Shown piece by piece: positions 53,822-62,961 of a stretch of 64,000 nucleotides of DNA (position 1 is the stretch's first letter; every line of letters begins with the position of its first letter). The notes under the pieces were generated by a model. The model was not told the DNA's origin. It searched no databases and was given only the letters and a program-made list of their open reading frames with translations. The stretch is from Ruegeria discodermiae (GTDB lineage Bacteria; Pseudomonadota; Alphaproteobacteria; Rhodobacterales; Rhodobacteraceae). The translations under genes were made by a program, and so were the position numbers. Location of the stretch: positions 1 through 64,000 of the forward strand of contig NZ_JAVAMO010000014.1 of the NCBI RefSeq assembly GCF_030758345.1. The letters run 5' to 3'.

Positions 53822-53908
53822 ATTAATATTATCTGCCAGTCAATACTAATATTAACTGCAACTGCTAATATTAGTTGCGAACGCTGTGTGCGAGGGGTAC
53901 TAATATTT
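53822..53908. promoter_or_regulatory. Cluster of four TAATATTA-type operator sites
   Basis: Four copies of an AT-rich dyad lie in 87 bases between the divergent aldehyde dehydrogenase and LacI genes: ATTAATATTA (53822), ACTAATATTAAC (53845), the perfect palindrome CTAATATTAG (53865-53874) and ACTAATATTT (53899). Their number and position suggest cooperative binding by the LacI protein encoded at 53928. Confidence 0.65.
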
Positions 53909-53927
53909 CAGGGAATCAGGATACGAG

Positions 53928-55028
53928 ATGAACGAACAGCCAAATAAGTCACGTCAACACAGAGGCGTCGGTAAAGTCGCTGGTCGACAGAGAGTAACCA
54001 TGCATGACATCGCGCGGGTTGCCGGATGCTCACAAACAACAGTGTCTATTGTTCTCAACAGGAACGACTCGGTCAAGATTTCGGACGAGACGAAAGCACG
54101 CGTTCTGGATGCTGCCAAAACGCTGGGATATTCGGTGCCCATTCAAAACACCAAGCCGAGCTCCAAAGATCAAAGGTCGCCCATTCTGGACAATGCGATT
54201 GCATTTGTTGTGGATGACTTGGCGAGTAGTCCTGAAATGGTCAACGCATTCAGCGGCGTCAAGCAAGCGATTCGGGAGACCGGAAATCTTGTGCTGTTGG
54301 CCGAAACTCAGAACGACCCGGCAGTTGAGCCAAGTACGCTGCAATTCTTTTTGGACCAGAAAGTTGTCGGCATAATATACGCCACCGTTTTCACGCGCCG
54401 CGTGGTTGTGCCGGAGATCCTGCGTCAATCCAATACGCCGGTTCTGTTGCTAAACTGTTTTTCCGACGATTTGTCGTTTCCCGCAGTCATACCTGGGGAA
54501 ATTGCAGGAGGACATTCGGCAACCAATGCGTTGATCAGAGCCGGTCATGAGCGCATCGCGACGATCACGGGTGAGCCATTCATGGAATGTGCTGCGGGGC
54601 GGACAACGGGCTATCGCAACGCTTTGGCTTCCGCTGACATCCCGTTCGATGAAGACCTTGTCGTAGAAGGAAACTGGCTTCCAAGCGCGGGCTATGCGGC
54701 CACCAGGGATTTGATGAGGCTGCCCAACCCACCTACAGGTATTTTTTGTCAAAACGACAGAATGGCTATCGGATGTTATGAGGCGTTGAAAGAGCTCGGG
54801 CTCGCAATTCCGGAAGACGTGTCCGTGATTGGCTTCGACGATGATGAAACCGCGCGCCATTTATCACCGCCACTAACATCGATGATCTTGCCAACCCGTG
54901 CGATGGGGCGTTGGGTGATTGAACAGCTGTTTCACGGGCCAACCGGGGATCAACGGCACCCGCTGGTAAAGCTGGAATGCGAACTCGTTGAGCGCGATTC
55001 GATCACCAAACCCAAATCGCGCGGCTAA
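53928..55028 (+). CDS. LacI-family transcriptional regulator of the second sugar operon
   Basis: A 366-aa repressor: HTH RVTMHDIARVAGCSQTTVSI with an N-terminal basic extension of about 20 residues, and a sugar-sensing domain (IAFVVDDLASSPEMVNAFSG, HERIATITGEPFMECAAGRT, SVIGFDDDETARHLSPPLTS). It is divergent from the AldA-like/ABC/dehydratase operon and lies 10 bases upstream of the GMC oxidoreductase gene, so it probably controls both. Confidence 0.93.
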   Translation: MNEQPNKSRQHRGVGKVAGRQRVTMHDIARVAGCSQTTVSIVLNRNDSVKISDETKARVLDAAKTLGYSVPIQNTKPSSKDQRSPILDNAIAFVVDDLASSPEMVNAFSGVKQAIRETGNLVLLAETQNDPAVEPSTLQFFLDQKVVGIIYATVFTRRVVVPEILRQSNTPVLLLNCFSDDLSFPAVIPGEIAGGHSATNALIRAGHERIATITGEPFMECAAGRTTGYRNALASADIPFDEDLVVEGNWLPSAGYAATRDLMRLPNPPTGIFCQNDRMAIGCYEALKELGLAIPEDVSVIGFDDDETARHLSPPLTSMILPTRAMGRWVIEQLFHGPTGDQRHPLVKLECELVERDSITKPKSRG

Positions 55029-55038
55029 GGGCAGTATC

Positions 55039-56646
55039 ATGACTGAGACTTTCGATCACATTGTCATCGGAGGCGGTTCTGCCGGGGCCGCTGCGGCCGG
55101 ACGACTGGCAAAAGATGGCAAACACAATGTACTTGTTCTAGAGGCTGGACACTCCAACCGCCACCCGCTTCTTGATATGCCGCCGGGCATTTTCAAGATG
55201 ATCAATGGCTCAAAGTTCATGCGGTATCACCGTACTGAACCACAAGAGCATCTGGATGGCCGGATTCATGATATCCCTCAAGGACATGTCCTAGGGGGCG
55301 GATCATCGGTCAATGCACAAGTCTATATGCGTGGCCGACCTTCGGATTACGACGCCTGGGACGACTTGCTGCGTCAAAACAACGATGGCGTTGGATGGGG
55401 CTGGGATGACGTTCTGCCTTATTTTGTTGGAATGGAGGGTAACAATCGCTTCGCCAACGACCTTCATGGCACGGATGGCCCGCTACTGGTTTCGGACCCC
55501 GGGCATATTGATGACATGTCGCGATGGTTTGTTCAGTCCGTACAGGCGCTTGGCGAGCCGTTCAATCCTGACTTCAACGGGCCAACCCAGCGCGGCGTTG
55601 GCTTTTACCAATTCACCAATCGATCCGGCCGACGTAGTTCATCAGCCTACGCCTTTCTAAGCCCGTTGGCGTCCGACACGGCTCTCACCGTGCGCCTGCA
55701 TGCGGAAGTCACCAAGATTGTCATCGAAAATGATAGAGCTGTAGGGGTCGAGTACAGCGACAAGACGGGCCCGCACCGAGTGCGCTGCGATGGAGAGGTT
55801 TTGCTCGCTGCAGGTGCTCTGGTTACACCCAAAATTCTAATGCTTTCGGGGATCGGACCAGAAGCGGAACTGTCCACTCATGGCATAGACATTGCCTGTC
55901 CATCCCCCGGCGTCGGCCAAAATCTGATAGATCATCCCGAAGTGCCGATTACCGCGTTTGCAAATGGTCCTTACGGTTATTTCAAGCAAGGCGACGGCTG
56001 GCGGATGCTGCGAAACGGTATCCAGTTCAAATTGTTCGGCACTGGCCCCATTACATCCGCTGGCGTAGAAGCCGGAGCCTTCGTAAATCCAGCCAATCCG
56101 GACGATGACCCTACGATTCAGGCCTTCTGCGTGCCAATTGTTTACCTTGACCGCGATGCACTTGATGAAGTGAGCGATAACTATGGTCTCACTGTGACGA
56201 CTGTTGTGGTCAAGCCTAAATCCCGAGGCGAAGTTCGTCTTCGTTCGTCTGATCCGAGCGTGATGCCCAGCGTCTCACCAAACCTCCTGAAACACGAAGA
56301 CGACATGGCTGAAATGATCCGCGGGCAACGGTTCTTCCGAAGGGCTTTTTCGGCCGGGCCGCTTGCAGAACGTATAAAAGAAATCGTGATACCATCAACA
56401 GATGATGACGAAACTCTCCGAGCGCACTGCAAGCGCTTCGTGAAAACAAACTATCATCCAGCTGGAACGGCCAGGATGGGAAAAGATGGAGACCCTATGG
56501 CCGTACTTGACGCGCGAATGCGCGTACGCGGCATCGAAGGGCTCAGGGTATGCGATATGTCGGCCGTTCCCGACATAAACGCCGGAAACACCAATGCGCC
56601 CGCAATGATTCTCGGAGAAAGATGCGCTGACCTTGTCTTAGAGTAA
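55039..56646 (+). CDS. GMC-family FAD oxidoreductase (choline-dehydrogenase-like)
   Basis: A 535-aa flavoenzyme from ATG 55039 (AAGGG upstream). FAD motif HIVIGGGSAGAAAAGRLAKD, GMC signatures HVLGGGSSVNAQVYMRGRPS and AAGALVTPKILMLSGIGPEA, and the catalytic His-x-x-Gly region NYHPAGTARMG and NAGNTNAPAMI. The family oxidises alcohols and sugars. As it follows LacI in the same transcript direction, the substrate may be the sugar or alcohol of this locus. Confidence 0.93.
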   Translation: MTETFDHIVIGGGSAGAAAAGRLAKDGKHNVLVLEAGHSNRHPLLDMPPGIFKMINGSKFMRYHRTEPQEHLDGRIHDIPQGHVLGGGSSVNAQVYMRGRPSDYDAWDDLLRQNNDGVGWGWDDVLPYFVGMEGNNRFANDLHGTDGPLLVSDPGHIDDMSRWFVQSVQALGEPFNPDFNGPTQRGVGFYQFTNRSGRRSSSAYAFLSPLASDTALTVRLHAEVTKIVIENDRAVGVEYSDKTGPHRVRCDGEVLLAAGALVTPKILMLSGIGPEAELSTHGIDIACPSPGVGQNLIDHPEVPITAFANGPYGYFKQGDGWRMLRNGIQFKLFGTGPITSAGVEAGAFVNPANPDDDPTIQAFCVPIVYLDRDALDEVSDNYGLTVTTVVVKPKSRGEVRLRSSDPSVMPSVSPNLLKHEDDMAEMIRGQRFFRRAFSAGPLAERIKEIVIPSTDDDETLRAHCKRFVKTNYHPAGTARMGKDGDPMAVLDARMRVRGIEGLRVCDMSAVPDINAGNTNAPAMILGERCADLVLE

Positions 56647-56654
56647 GCTTTGAC

Positions 56655-56870
56655 GGTTCCGTAACAAACTCTGGCGTTGATTGGATGAAGTCATTCAGCA
56701 GACTAAACAAACTAAGTTAAGTCGAAGGCCGTTCATGATCTCTTTCAAGGGTGCTGATTATCCGAATGAAGTTATGCTGTTCGCCGTGTTTTTCTATGTC
56801 CGATACGGGGTGTCGCATCGGGATCTGGAAGAAATCATGCACGAGTGAGGCGTGTCTGTGGATCACCTGA
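56655..56870 (+). mobile_element. IS6-family left end and N-terminal transposase remnant
   Basis: ATG 56735 begins MISFKGADYPNEVMLFAVFF, YVRYGVSHRDLEEIMHE, the first 37 residues of an IS6-type transposase, then TGA at 56846-56848 and a few more matching residues (GVSVDH). The sequence 56655-56702 (starting GGTTCCGTAACAAA) resembles the end at 59511. The catalytic part is absent. The rest of 56647-57094 shows no gene. Confidence 0.75.
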
Positions 56871-57094
56871 CGGCATAGTGGCTGCACTCGAGATAGAAGT
56901 CGTTCTTGCCCTGTTGTGCTTGTGGGTTGCAGGCAGTGGGAGGCAAAAAAGGCTGGTATCACACTTCGCGTTATCGCGTAGTCTCCGGATTTGCACCACA
57001 GTGCAACTAGATTTTGTTTGTTGGCCATCCGCTCCTGGAGATCGGGTGGTCGCTTTATGCTTTCTGTCTTCAAGTCAGTCTATTTAGGCCAGGA

Positions 57095-57586
57095 TTATTG
57101 GCGGTGAGTTATGACGTGAAAACCCTCGTCGGATGATGGTGGAACAAAACACTGCGCGATACGCCGAAACTGATCTTCCGTCGTAGCAAAGGCATGCGAG
57201 CCCTCTTGGTTACGCTTGTGTAGCCGGGCCAAGCATAGCTCATCAGGTACATCCAGAAAGTGGAGTATCTGCGCCGCCCCTGTACCTTTGATCAGCCCAC
57301 GCGCCCACCTTCGGTTTTCGATTGTATTTGCCGGGAAATCGAGGACGACCGAAACCCCGGCGACCAGCATTGATGTCACATGTGGGCCCATGATCTGCCC
57401 AAGTTTTGATGCACATCTCACATAGTCCTGTAGTGATGACATCTCCTCGCCAAACAGTGCGCTCAGCCATTGATCCTCTGATATGAGAATTGCTGAATTT
57501 TTACGTGCCAGTTGTGCCGCCAGAGTGGATTTTCCGGAAGCGACTTTGCCGCACAGCAGGTGGAGTGTTGGTGTAACATGTGACAT
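57095..57586 (-). CDS. P-loop kinase / AAA_33-type ATP-binding protein
   Basis: A 163-aa protein: Walker A LLCGKVASGKSTLAAQL, then SEDQWLSALFG, a Walker B-like VSVVLDFPANTIENRRWAR and a lid with ARLHKRNQEG. It resembles the zeta-toxin/kanamycin-kinase-like small P-loop kinases that phosphorylate small molecules. Substrate unknown; no antitoxin-like partner is adjacent. It follows the LysR gene on the same strand, 10 bases after its stop, so cotranscription is likely. Confidence 0.82.
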   Translation of the reverse strand: MSHVTPTLHLLCGKVASGKSTLAAQLARKNSAILISEDQWLSALFGEEMSSLQDYVRCASKLGQIMGPHVTSMLVAGVSVVLDFPANTIENRRWARGLIKGTGAAQILHFLDVPDELCLARLHKRNQEGSHAFATTEDQFRRIAQCFVPPSSDEGFHVITHRQ

Positions 57587-57596
57587 TTGAGGCTTT

Positions 57597-58502
57597 CTAG
57601 GTGTTTCTGCTTGTCCGATCGCTCAGCTGTTCCGCAAGCTGATCGAACACTAGTCGGATCCGCCGCGCCGTGTGCAATTCTGAATGCGTAGCCAGCCAAA
57701 TCGGGAATTTGAAAGGCTCTCGGTCCGGCAAAACGCGCTCAACACCGGGTGTCAACGCGGCTATATCGTCCGACATCACACTGACACCAAAACCGTGGCG
57801 CACCATCTCCCACGAAACGATCCCGCTTTGCGAACCGATTCGGAAGTTCTTTCTTGTGACGTCGATGCCAGCTGGGTTTAGAAAGCCGACCATCGTGTCC
57901 ACATCTCCAAAACCCACGAAGTCCAGTTTGGCGAGCTCGTTTTCGTTTCTGGGTCGCCCAACCTGTTCAAGGTAAGAAGGCGCCGCATAGAAATGTGCTG
58001 TGGCCTCTGCCACTAGCTTTGCAATCAGATCTAATTGCGTCGGTCGGACATGTCTGATGGCAATATCAGCTTCGCGCCGCTGAATATCTCGTAGGTCATT
58101 TGCAGCGACAACATCAATCTCAAGTCGTGGCGCCGCAATCCTGATCTGCTTCAGAATCGGCGGCAACTGAAAAGCTGACATCACGTCGGATGCTGTGATT
58201 CTGACTTGGCCTTCGATAGCTTGTGATTGGCTTGTCGCTGTCAGTGAGATTCTGTTCGCGACATCTGCCATTTCTTTGACGTGCAACAAAAGCTCAGTGC
58301 CAGCGATTGTGAGTTTCAGCGATTTGCCGACCCGTTCAAACAAGGTGATGCCAAGCGACTGCTCCAGCGCTGCAACTTGGCGACCTACCGTAGGCTGAGT
58401 TTGCTCAAGCACGCGTGCAGCCGCAGAGAACGAGCCCTCCTCCGCTGTTGCGAGAAAAGACCGCACCTGGTTCCAGTCGAAGTTGATGGCCTTCCAATTC
58501 AT
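57597..58502 (-). CDS. LysR-family transcriptional regulator
   Basis: A 301-aa LysR protein with HTH FDWNQVRSFLATAEEGSFSA and VLEQTQPTVGRQVAALEQSL. The effector domain has a DIAIRHVRPTQ motif like other regulators of this branch. I start at ATG 58502 (58514 is possible). It is divergent from the methyltransferase gene, with ATGCATAAATGCAT-like dyads in the 97-base gap. Confidence 0.9.
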   Translation of the reverse strand: MNWKAINFDWNQVRSFLATAEEGSFSAAARVLEQTQPTVGRQVAALEQSLGITLFERVGKSLKLTIAGTELLLHVKEMADVANRISLTATSQSQAIEGQVRITASDVMSAFQLPPILKQIRIAAPRLEIDVVAANDLRDIQRREADIAIRHVRPTQLDLIAKLVAEATAHFYAAPSYLEQVGRPRNENELAKLDFVGFGDVDTMVGFLNPAGIDVTRKNFRIGSQSGIVSWEMVRHGFGVSVMSDDIAALTPGVERVLPDREPFKFPIWLATHSELHTARRIRLVFDQLAEQLSDRTSRNT

Positions 58503-58599
58503 GCATTTATGCATAACAGTTCTACGAATTCTGGCAATTCCATAAGATCACGTTTAAAAGTATTGGGTGCGCCAACCAACTCATAATGCGAGAGCTACA

Positions 58600-59247
58600 A
58601 TGGCTGCTTTATCCAAAGATGCTGCTTTCTGGAGCAAAATATCGCGCAAGTATGCGGCTGATCCTATCCGGAACATGGAAGGGTATTTGAACACGCTTGA
58701 GCGCACGAAGTTGTATCTGAATGCCAAAGACAACGTACTGGAAATTGGCTGCGGGACGGGTTCAACGGCGCTACTGCTTGCGGCGCAAGTTGCTCATGTA
58801 ACCGCGACTGATCTCGCCTCAGGCATGATCGAGATTGCGAATGAAAAGCGCGCGGAAGAAGGATTAAAAAACGTCACATTCAAGGTGGCCGAGGTCCTGG
58901 AGCATCGACTTGATGAAGGATCATACGACGCTGTCCTCGCGCACAATCTGCTTCATCTTGTGCCTGACCTCGATGATGCGCTCGCGCATATTTCTTCGCT
59001 GACGAAGCCCGGTGGGGTTTTCATTTCAAAAACCGTTTGTGCGCCGCAGAACGGGGGCGTCAAATATACGATGATCAGTCAGATCGCGATCCCAATCATG
59101 CAGGCGCTTGGGAAGGCGCCATTTGTCAATTTCATCTCAGCGGAAGAACTGGAGCGGAAAGTTGTCGACGCGGGCTTCAAAATCGTAGAAACCTCGGATC
59201 AGGCCGGGATGCTACCAAGCCGATACATCGTTGCGCGAAGGTCTTGA
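58600..59247 (+). CDS. SAM-dependent methyltransferase
   Basis: A 215-aa class I methyltransferase: motif I NVLEIGCGTGSTALLLA, acidic loop DLASGMIEIAN, motif with VLAHNLLHLVPDLDDAL and a post-motif PGGVFISKTV. Its substrate is unknown (the fold covers ubiquinone/menaquinone and small-molecule methylases). I start at ATG 58600 because GAGAG stands upstream and the longer frame adds only unsupported residues. LysR is divergent and likely controls it. Confidence 0.9.
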   Translation: MAALSKDAAFWSKISRKYAADPIRNMEGYLNTLERTKLYLNAKDNVLEIGCGTGSTALLLAAQVAHVTATDLASGMIEIANEKRAEEGLKNVTFKVAEVLEHRLDEGSYDAVLAHNLLHLVPDLDDALAHISSLTKPGGVFISKTVCAPQNGGVKYTMISQIAIPIMQALGKAPFVNFISAEELERKVVDAGFKIVETSDQAGMLPSRYIVARRS

Positions 59248-59510
59248 GCACGTTGTACCTAGAATCCACGGGACATAAGATTGACGCTCTGGGCAAAACA
59301 GATCGGGCTTGCCTTTGGTTCTCCAAGTTGCTGCGTATTCAATGAGAAAGGACGTGCGCTGCATTGCGACAGACACCGATCTCAGGCCCCTTCTTCAAAA
59401 CGTCTACGTTCGGCCTCCATGGCACGGCGCCATTCTTTGCGCAGCAGGTCCATACGGCGGGGAATGGGCATATTGAGCACCTCAGCCGGCTGTGTCGCAA
59501 TCTTTGGCGT
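59248..59510. other. Stretch with a possible coding remnant
   Basis: About 260 bases. On the minus strand near 59390-59480 one frame reads LNMPIPRRMDLLRKEWRRAM then EAERRRFEEGA, which looks like the tail of a real protein, but no start or family can be found. It adjoins the IS6 end at 59511. Confidence 0.3.
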
Positions 59511-59862
59511 GGTTCAAAGCTAACGCTTTGATTGGGTGTAGTCATCCAGCGAGCCCTGCGAATTGACGGAATCCGTTTGTCGAAGGCCCAAGCTGCCCCT
59601 TGCGGATCATGTTGGCAGTCTCGATTCCTGCAAGTGTCGCTGCTGCTGAGACGAAGCTTTTGAAACCGAGCATAGGCCTCGTAAGCCGTTTGATGGACCG
59701 GTGATCCTGCTCAATAATGTTGTTTAAGTATTTTGATCTGACGGTGTCAATCGTAACCGGTATCCGCAATCGCTTGAACATTTTGTTGATCTCTTTGATC
59801 CCGGCCGCATTGCTCCTGCTTTGGTCAATGGTGATCCCAGCTACGCGTCGCCATCGATGGTG
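59511..59862 (-). mobile_element. IS6-family end and C-terminal transposase remnant
   Basis: The minus-strand frame encodes RRVAGITIDQSRSNAAGIKE, INKMFKRLRIPVTIDTVRSK and YLNNIIEQDHRSIKRLTRPM then LGFKSFVSAAATLAGIETAN, the C-terminal catalytic part (with the last Glu of DDE in the QDH block) of an IS6 transposase. The terminal 59511-59553 (GGTTCAAAGC, then TTTGATTGGGTGTAGTCATC) resembles the end at 56655. The N-terminal half is missing and cannot be the fragment at 56735, because the orientations differ. From 59863 to 60165 no gene is seen. Confidence 0.8.
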
Positions 59863-60165
59863 GTCGTAACCTCAAAAAGCGCCAACGATGCAGCGTCTCC
59901 GATGCCCGCTTTGAGCCCATACCTGAAGTGCTCCGGTCCGAACCCTCGCATGTGCTCAAATATCACCGACCTAAGACATCATGTGCGCCGCAAAGAGAAA
60001 TGCGGCCATTCGTTCACAGCAAGGAGAAATTGGGGCTTTGATGTCTGAGACGCGGACTTTGCCTTCATCTAACGCTCCAGATTCGACGTCGGTTGTTCTG
60101 AAAGCCCTTAGATCAAATATAATTCAAGCATGACGGTTGAGCGCTTCGATTCCACCATTGATGAG

Positions 60166-60786
60166 CTAACGCAATGCCCGTCGGCTCTTCAGCGGTTCCT
60201 TGGCCACTGCAGCGCGTTGCAGAAAGAGCAGCTCGCCCAACATCTCGTGGACCGCTGCTTTTTTCGGGGTAGGTTCCAGAAAGTCAAACAGACGCAACAA
60301 GTTTGCCGGGTGTTTTACGACCAATGCTGCCAAACGCTCTTTCGCGGTATCGACCTCATAGGCCGCAATCATTTGCGCCGCGGCTTGCGTTGGGGTCAGC
60401 AGAGCATAATCCTGTGGCCGCATCGATGTTTCCCGCAGCGCGTCAAACGGCGATGCACCGAGCGCACGGAATTTCGGCATATGGATGCGTATGTCAGCAG
60501 CGCGGTTCTCAATCACCGAACCGGATCGCTGAAAGTATTCGAAAGGGGCGAGTTTTTTAAATGCGCGCCTTCGCATCGGCGCGGACAACATATCAAGATC
60601 TGCACGATCGTAGCGCAAATCGTCAAAGACGGAGATCAACCTCAGTCCAGCGTCGGCTACCATCAAGTAGGGATCGGCGTTCAGTACCGCCACCATGTCG
60701 GCAAAGTTTGCATGCTGCTGCGCAGCTTCATAAGGTACAACCAAGTCAGTCTTCCGATCAAAAAGACGTCTAAGTTGATCTATCAT
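60166..60786 (-). CDS. Orphan protein of about 206 aa
   Basis: ATG 60786 with AAGGG about 9 bases upstream. The product has no signal peptide or long hydrophobic segment. Notable parts are IDQLRRLFDRKTDLVVPYEA, YLMVADAGLRLISVFDDLRY, PMRRRAFKKLAPFEYFQRSG and LTPTQAAAQMIAAYEVDTAK. It reads like a folded alpha-rich protein and its composition is ordinary for the genome, but I do not recognise a family. Confidence 0.55.
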   Translation of the reverse strand: MIDQLRRLFDRKTDLVVPYEAAQQHANFADMVAVLNADPYLMVADAGLRLISVFDDLRYDRADLDMLSAPMRRRAFKKLAPFEYFQRSGSVIENRAADIRIHMPKFRALGASPFDALRETSMRPQDYALLTPTQAAAQMIAAYEVDTAKERLAALVVKHPANLLRLFDFLEPTPKKAAVHEMLGELLFLQRAAVAKEPLKSRRALR

Positions 60787-60911
60787 CAAGTCGAACCCTT
60801 CATTCGCTTCGACGCGACGATCCTCAATTGGTAGTCGCAGACAAGCAGATAGGCTTTACGAGGTGCAAAAGAACCCTAAGTGCTGAGTAGGAATCCTTAG
60901 GTAAAACTATC

Positions 60912-61145
60912 ATGCTGCAAGACAAGAAATCAGAAACCGATGCCGAGCGAAGAAAGGCGCTGCTGCGGCGCTTGTTATCTGACCTGAGCCGGGCCAATCC
61001 CGAACTCTACTATCATTCGACGAGCCAGATTTCTCGGTTATTGAAGGATCATATTTCTGATGGCAAATCGCTAAACGGAGAAGATCGCAAACTTATGGAA
61101 TCGCTCACCTGCCGCGACCTCGAAGTCCTCCTTAGTCTACATTAG
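60912..61145 (+). CDS. Possible small helical protein (77 aa)
   Basis: ATG 60912 with only a weak AGG about 11 bases upstream. The product is hydrophilic and helical (AERRKALLRRLLSDLSRANP, ISRLLKDHISDGKSLNGEDR). It lacks any known motif. It is included because composition looks coding, unlike neighbouring short frames. The stretch 61146-61525 after it shows no gene. Confidence 0.35.
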   Translation: MLQDKKSETDAERRKALLRRLLSDLSRANPELYYHSTSQISRLLKDHISDGKSLNGEDRKLMESLTCRDLEVLLSLH

Positions 61146-61525
61146 CGGCAGAAGTCCCAGTCTTTCATTTTGAAGCGCAAATAGTGATAATCTCGGAATA
61201 ACAGTCGTTCGTTCAAATTGCAGCATCAGTCAAGTTGAACGCGAAACCTCCTTGCGGCGACGCAGCGCGGCGCACCCAATCCCAATTTCGAGACGAGACA
61301 TTGCGACTTCTGCGATAATCTTGTCGCTCTATTTGCTTAGCTTGGCTGGCCGACATTAAACTATCTGAAGCGGTCGTATGTACGAATCGTAACGACCGCC
61401 GACTGTGAGCCCAAACTTCGCGATATTGTTGGGCGGTCAAATGGCTACTTCAAAGAAAATCAGCTATTCTAAGTGTAACTCGATTGAGCTTTCGGCACAC
61501 CGCTGGTCAAATGAGAGAGTTTCCC

Positions 61526-62674
61526 ATGATTATTCGACACCTCGTTCTCTCTATTTTCCTTGCGGTCAGCCTGCCCTCACACACCCTGGCCCAGGGAATC
61601 GGCGCGGCGCCAGCCGAACTTGATGACGGCTGGATGGTCGCGGAACCTGCAGAAGCCGGTCTCGATCCGGACGCTATGGCCAGACTCGTCGAAATGATTG
61701 ATGCAGGCGTGACCGTGCCAAACGTTCACGCCTTGCTGATCGAATACAAAGGCCATCTGGTCTTTGAGCACTATTGGCCCGGAGATGACTGGACGTTGGG
61801 TGAAAAGCCGCTTGGATACGTTCAGCATGGCCCCACCACACAGCACGATATTCGGTCGATCAGCAAGAGCGTGACCTCGCTGCTCCTCGGTATCGCACTC
61901 GACGAAGCCGGGGAAAATGTGCTCAAGCGCCCAATTACAGATTTTTTTCCAGACAGAGATAATTTCGGAAATGGGTTGGACACTGTTACTCTTCATCATG
62001 TCCTGACCATGACGGCCGGACTAAATTGGAACGAGAACTTCGTTTCTTATGCGAGCGATCACAACGACTTCAGAATGCTCGTAGCCGCTGGCGATCCGAT
62101 CGGGTTCGTGTTGGCTAAAGAGGTTCGCGACACTCCCGGGAGCCAATGGACCTACAACAATGGGCTGACGCTAGTCGCCGCCAGAGTAATCGAGACAATA
62201 ACGGGGGAGCCATTGGCAGATTATGCCGACAAGGTGCTTTTTGCCCCACTCGGCATCACTGACTACGAATGGCTCAGCCGCCCTTCATGGCAATCCAACA
62301 CCGTTCCCGATGCTGGCGGGGGCCTGAGAATGCGTGCCCGCGACATGGCAAAAATTACCTCGCTCGTCCTCCATAAAGGAAGATGGAGAGGGCAGCAGAT
62401 CGTCTCTTCAGGTTGGATATCGACGTCGACCGCCCGTCACGTTCAGGACAATCCGTGGGGGCCGCCGGGCGTCTACGGATACGGCTATTACTGGTATCCA
62501 GGCGTGCTCATCAGCGGTCAGCGCGTCGTTCGTGCCGCCGGATGGGGCGATCAGCGGCTCTATGTCTTGCCGGACAACGGTCTTGCGATCACGCTTTTTG
62601 CTGGAAACTACGAGAAGGGCTCGCGCGGCATTGGTGAGCGAATACTGGGTCGAATTGTCCGGGCGCAGCGATAG
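61526..62674 (+). CDS. Exported serine hydrolase (beta-lactamase class C / esterase family)
   Basis: A 382-aa protein from ATG 61526 (GAGAG 7 bases upstream) with signal peptide MIIRHLVLSIFLAVSLPSHT. The active-site SxxK is in RSISKSVTSLLLGIAL, the YxN motif in WTYNNGLTLVA, and a late GWGDQRLYVLPDNGLAITLF takes the place of KTG. These are the marks of the class C/EstB family of penicillin-recognising esterases and peptidases. The substrate is not evident; no AmpR or peptidoglycan gene is near. Periplasmic. Confidence 0.9.
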   Translation: MIIRHLVLSIFLAVSLPSHTLAQGIGAAPAELDDGWMVAEPAEAGLDPDAMARLVEMIDAGVTVPNVHALLIEYKGHLVFEHYWPGDDWTLGEKPLGYVQHGPTTQHDIRSISKSVTSLLLGIALDEAGENVLKRPITDFFPDRDNFGNGLDTVTLHHVLTMTAGLNWNENFVSYASDHNDFRMLVAAGDPIGFVLAKEVRDTPGSQWTYNNGLTLVAARVIETITGEPLADYADKVLFAPLGITDYEWLSRPSWQSNTVPDAGGGLRMRARDMAKITSLVLHKGRWRGQQIVSSGWISTSTARHVQDNPWGPPGVYGYGYYWYPGVLISGQRVVRAAGWGDQRLYVLPDNGLAITLFAGNYEKGSRGIGERILGRIVRAQR

Positions 62675-62961
62675 CGTGATAGGCCGTGCAGATTTACCTA
62701 ATGTACACGGGCCGCCGTTTCACTTTGTAGTGCTTACAGGCGAGATTGGACATCCGCCGCCACGCGACGAATTTCGGCTTCGTCCGCCCGGCCGTCATCC
62801 GAACGCCTTCCAACAAAAGCCCAGAGTGAGCCCAAACTACCAAATGCTGCACTTTGCGCTAACGTCTGGTTACTGCGATAGCCCAAGTATTCCTCGATGT
62901 GTTGAACAGACGACTGAAGTTCGCGGTATCGAGAGCGCTGACAGACTCAGTCAACCGGCCG

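Noticed and set aside
57095-57586. A zeta-type toxin of a toxin-antitoxin pair
   Set aside because: Only the P-loop kinase fold is shared; there is no small antitoxin gene next to it.
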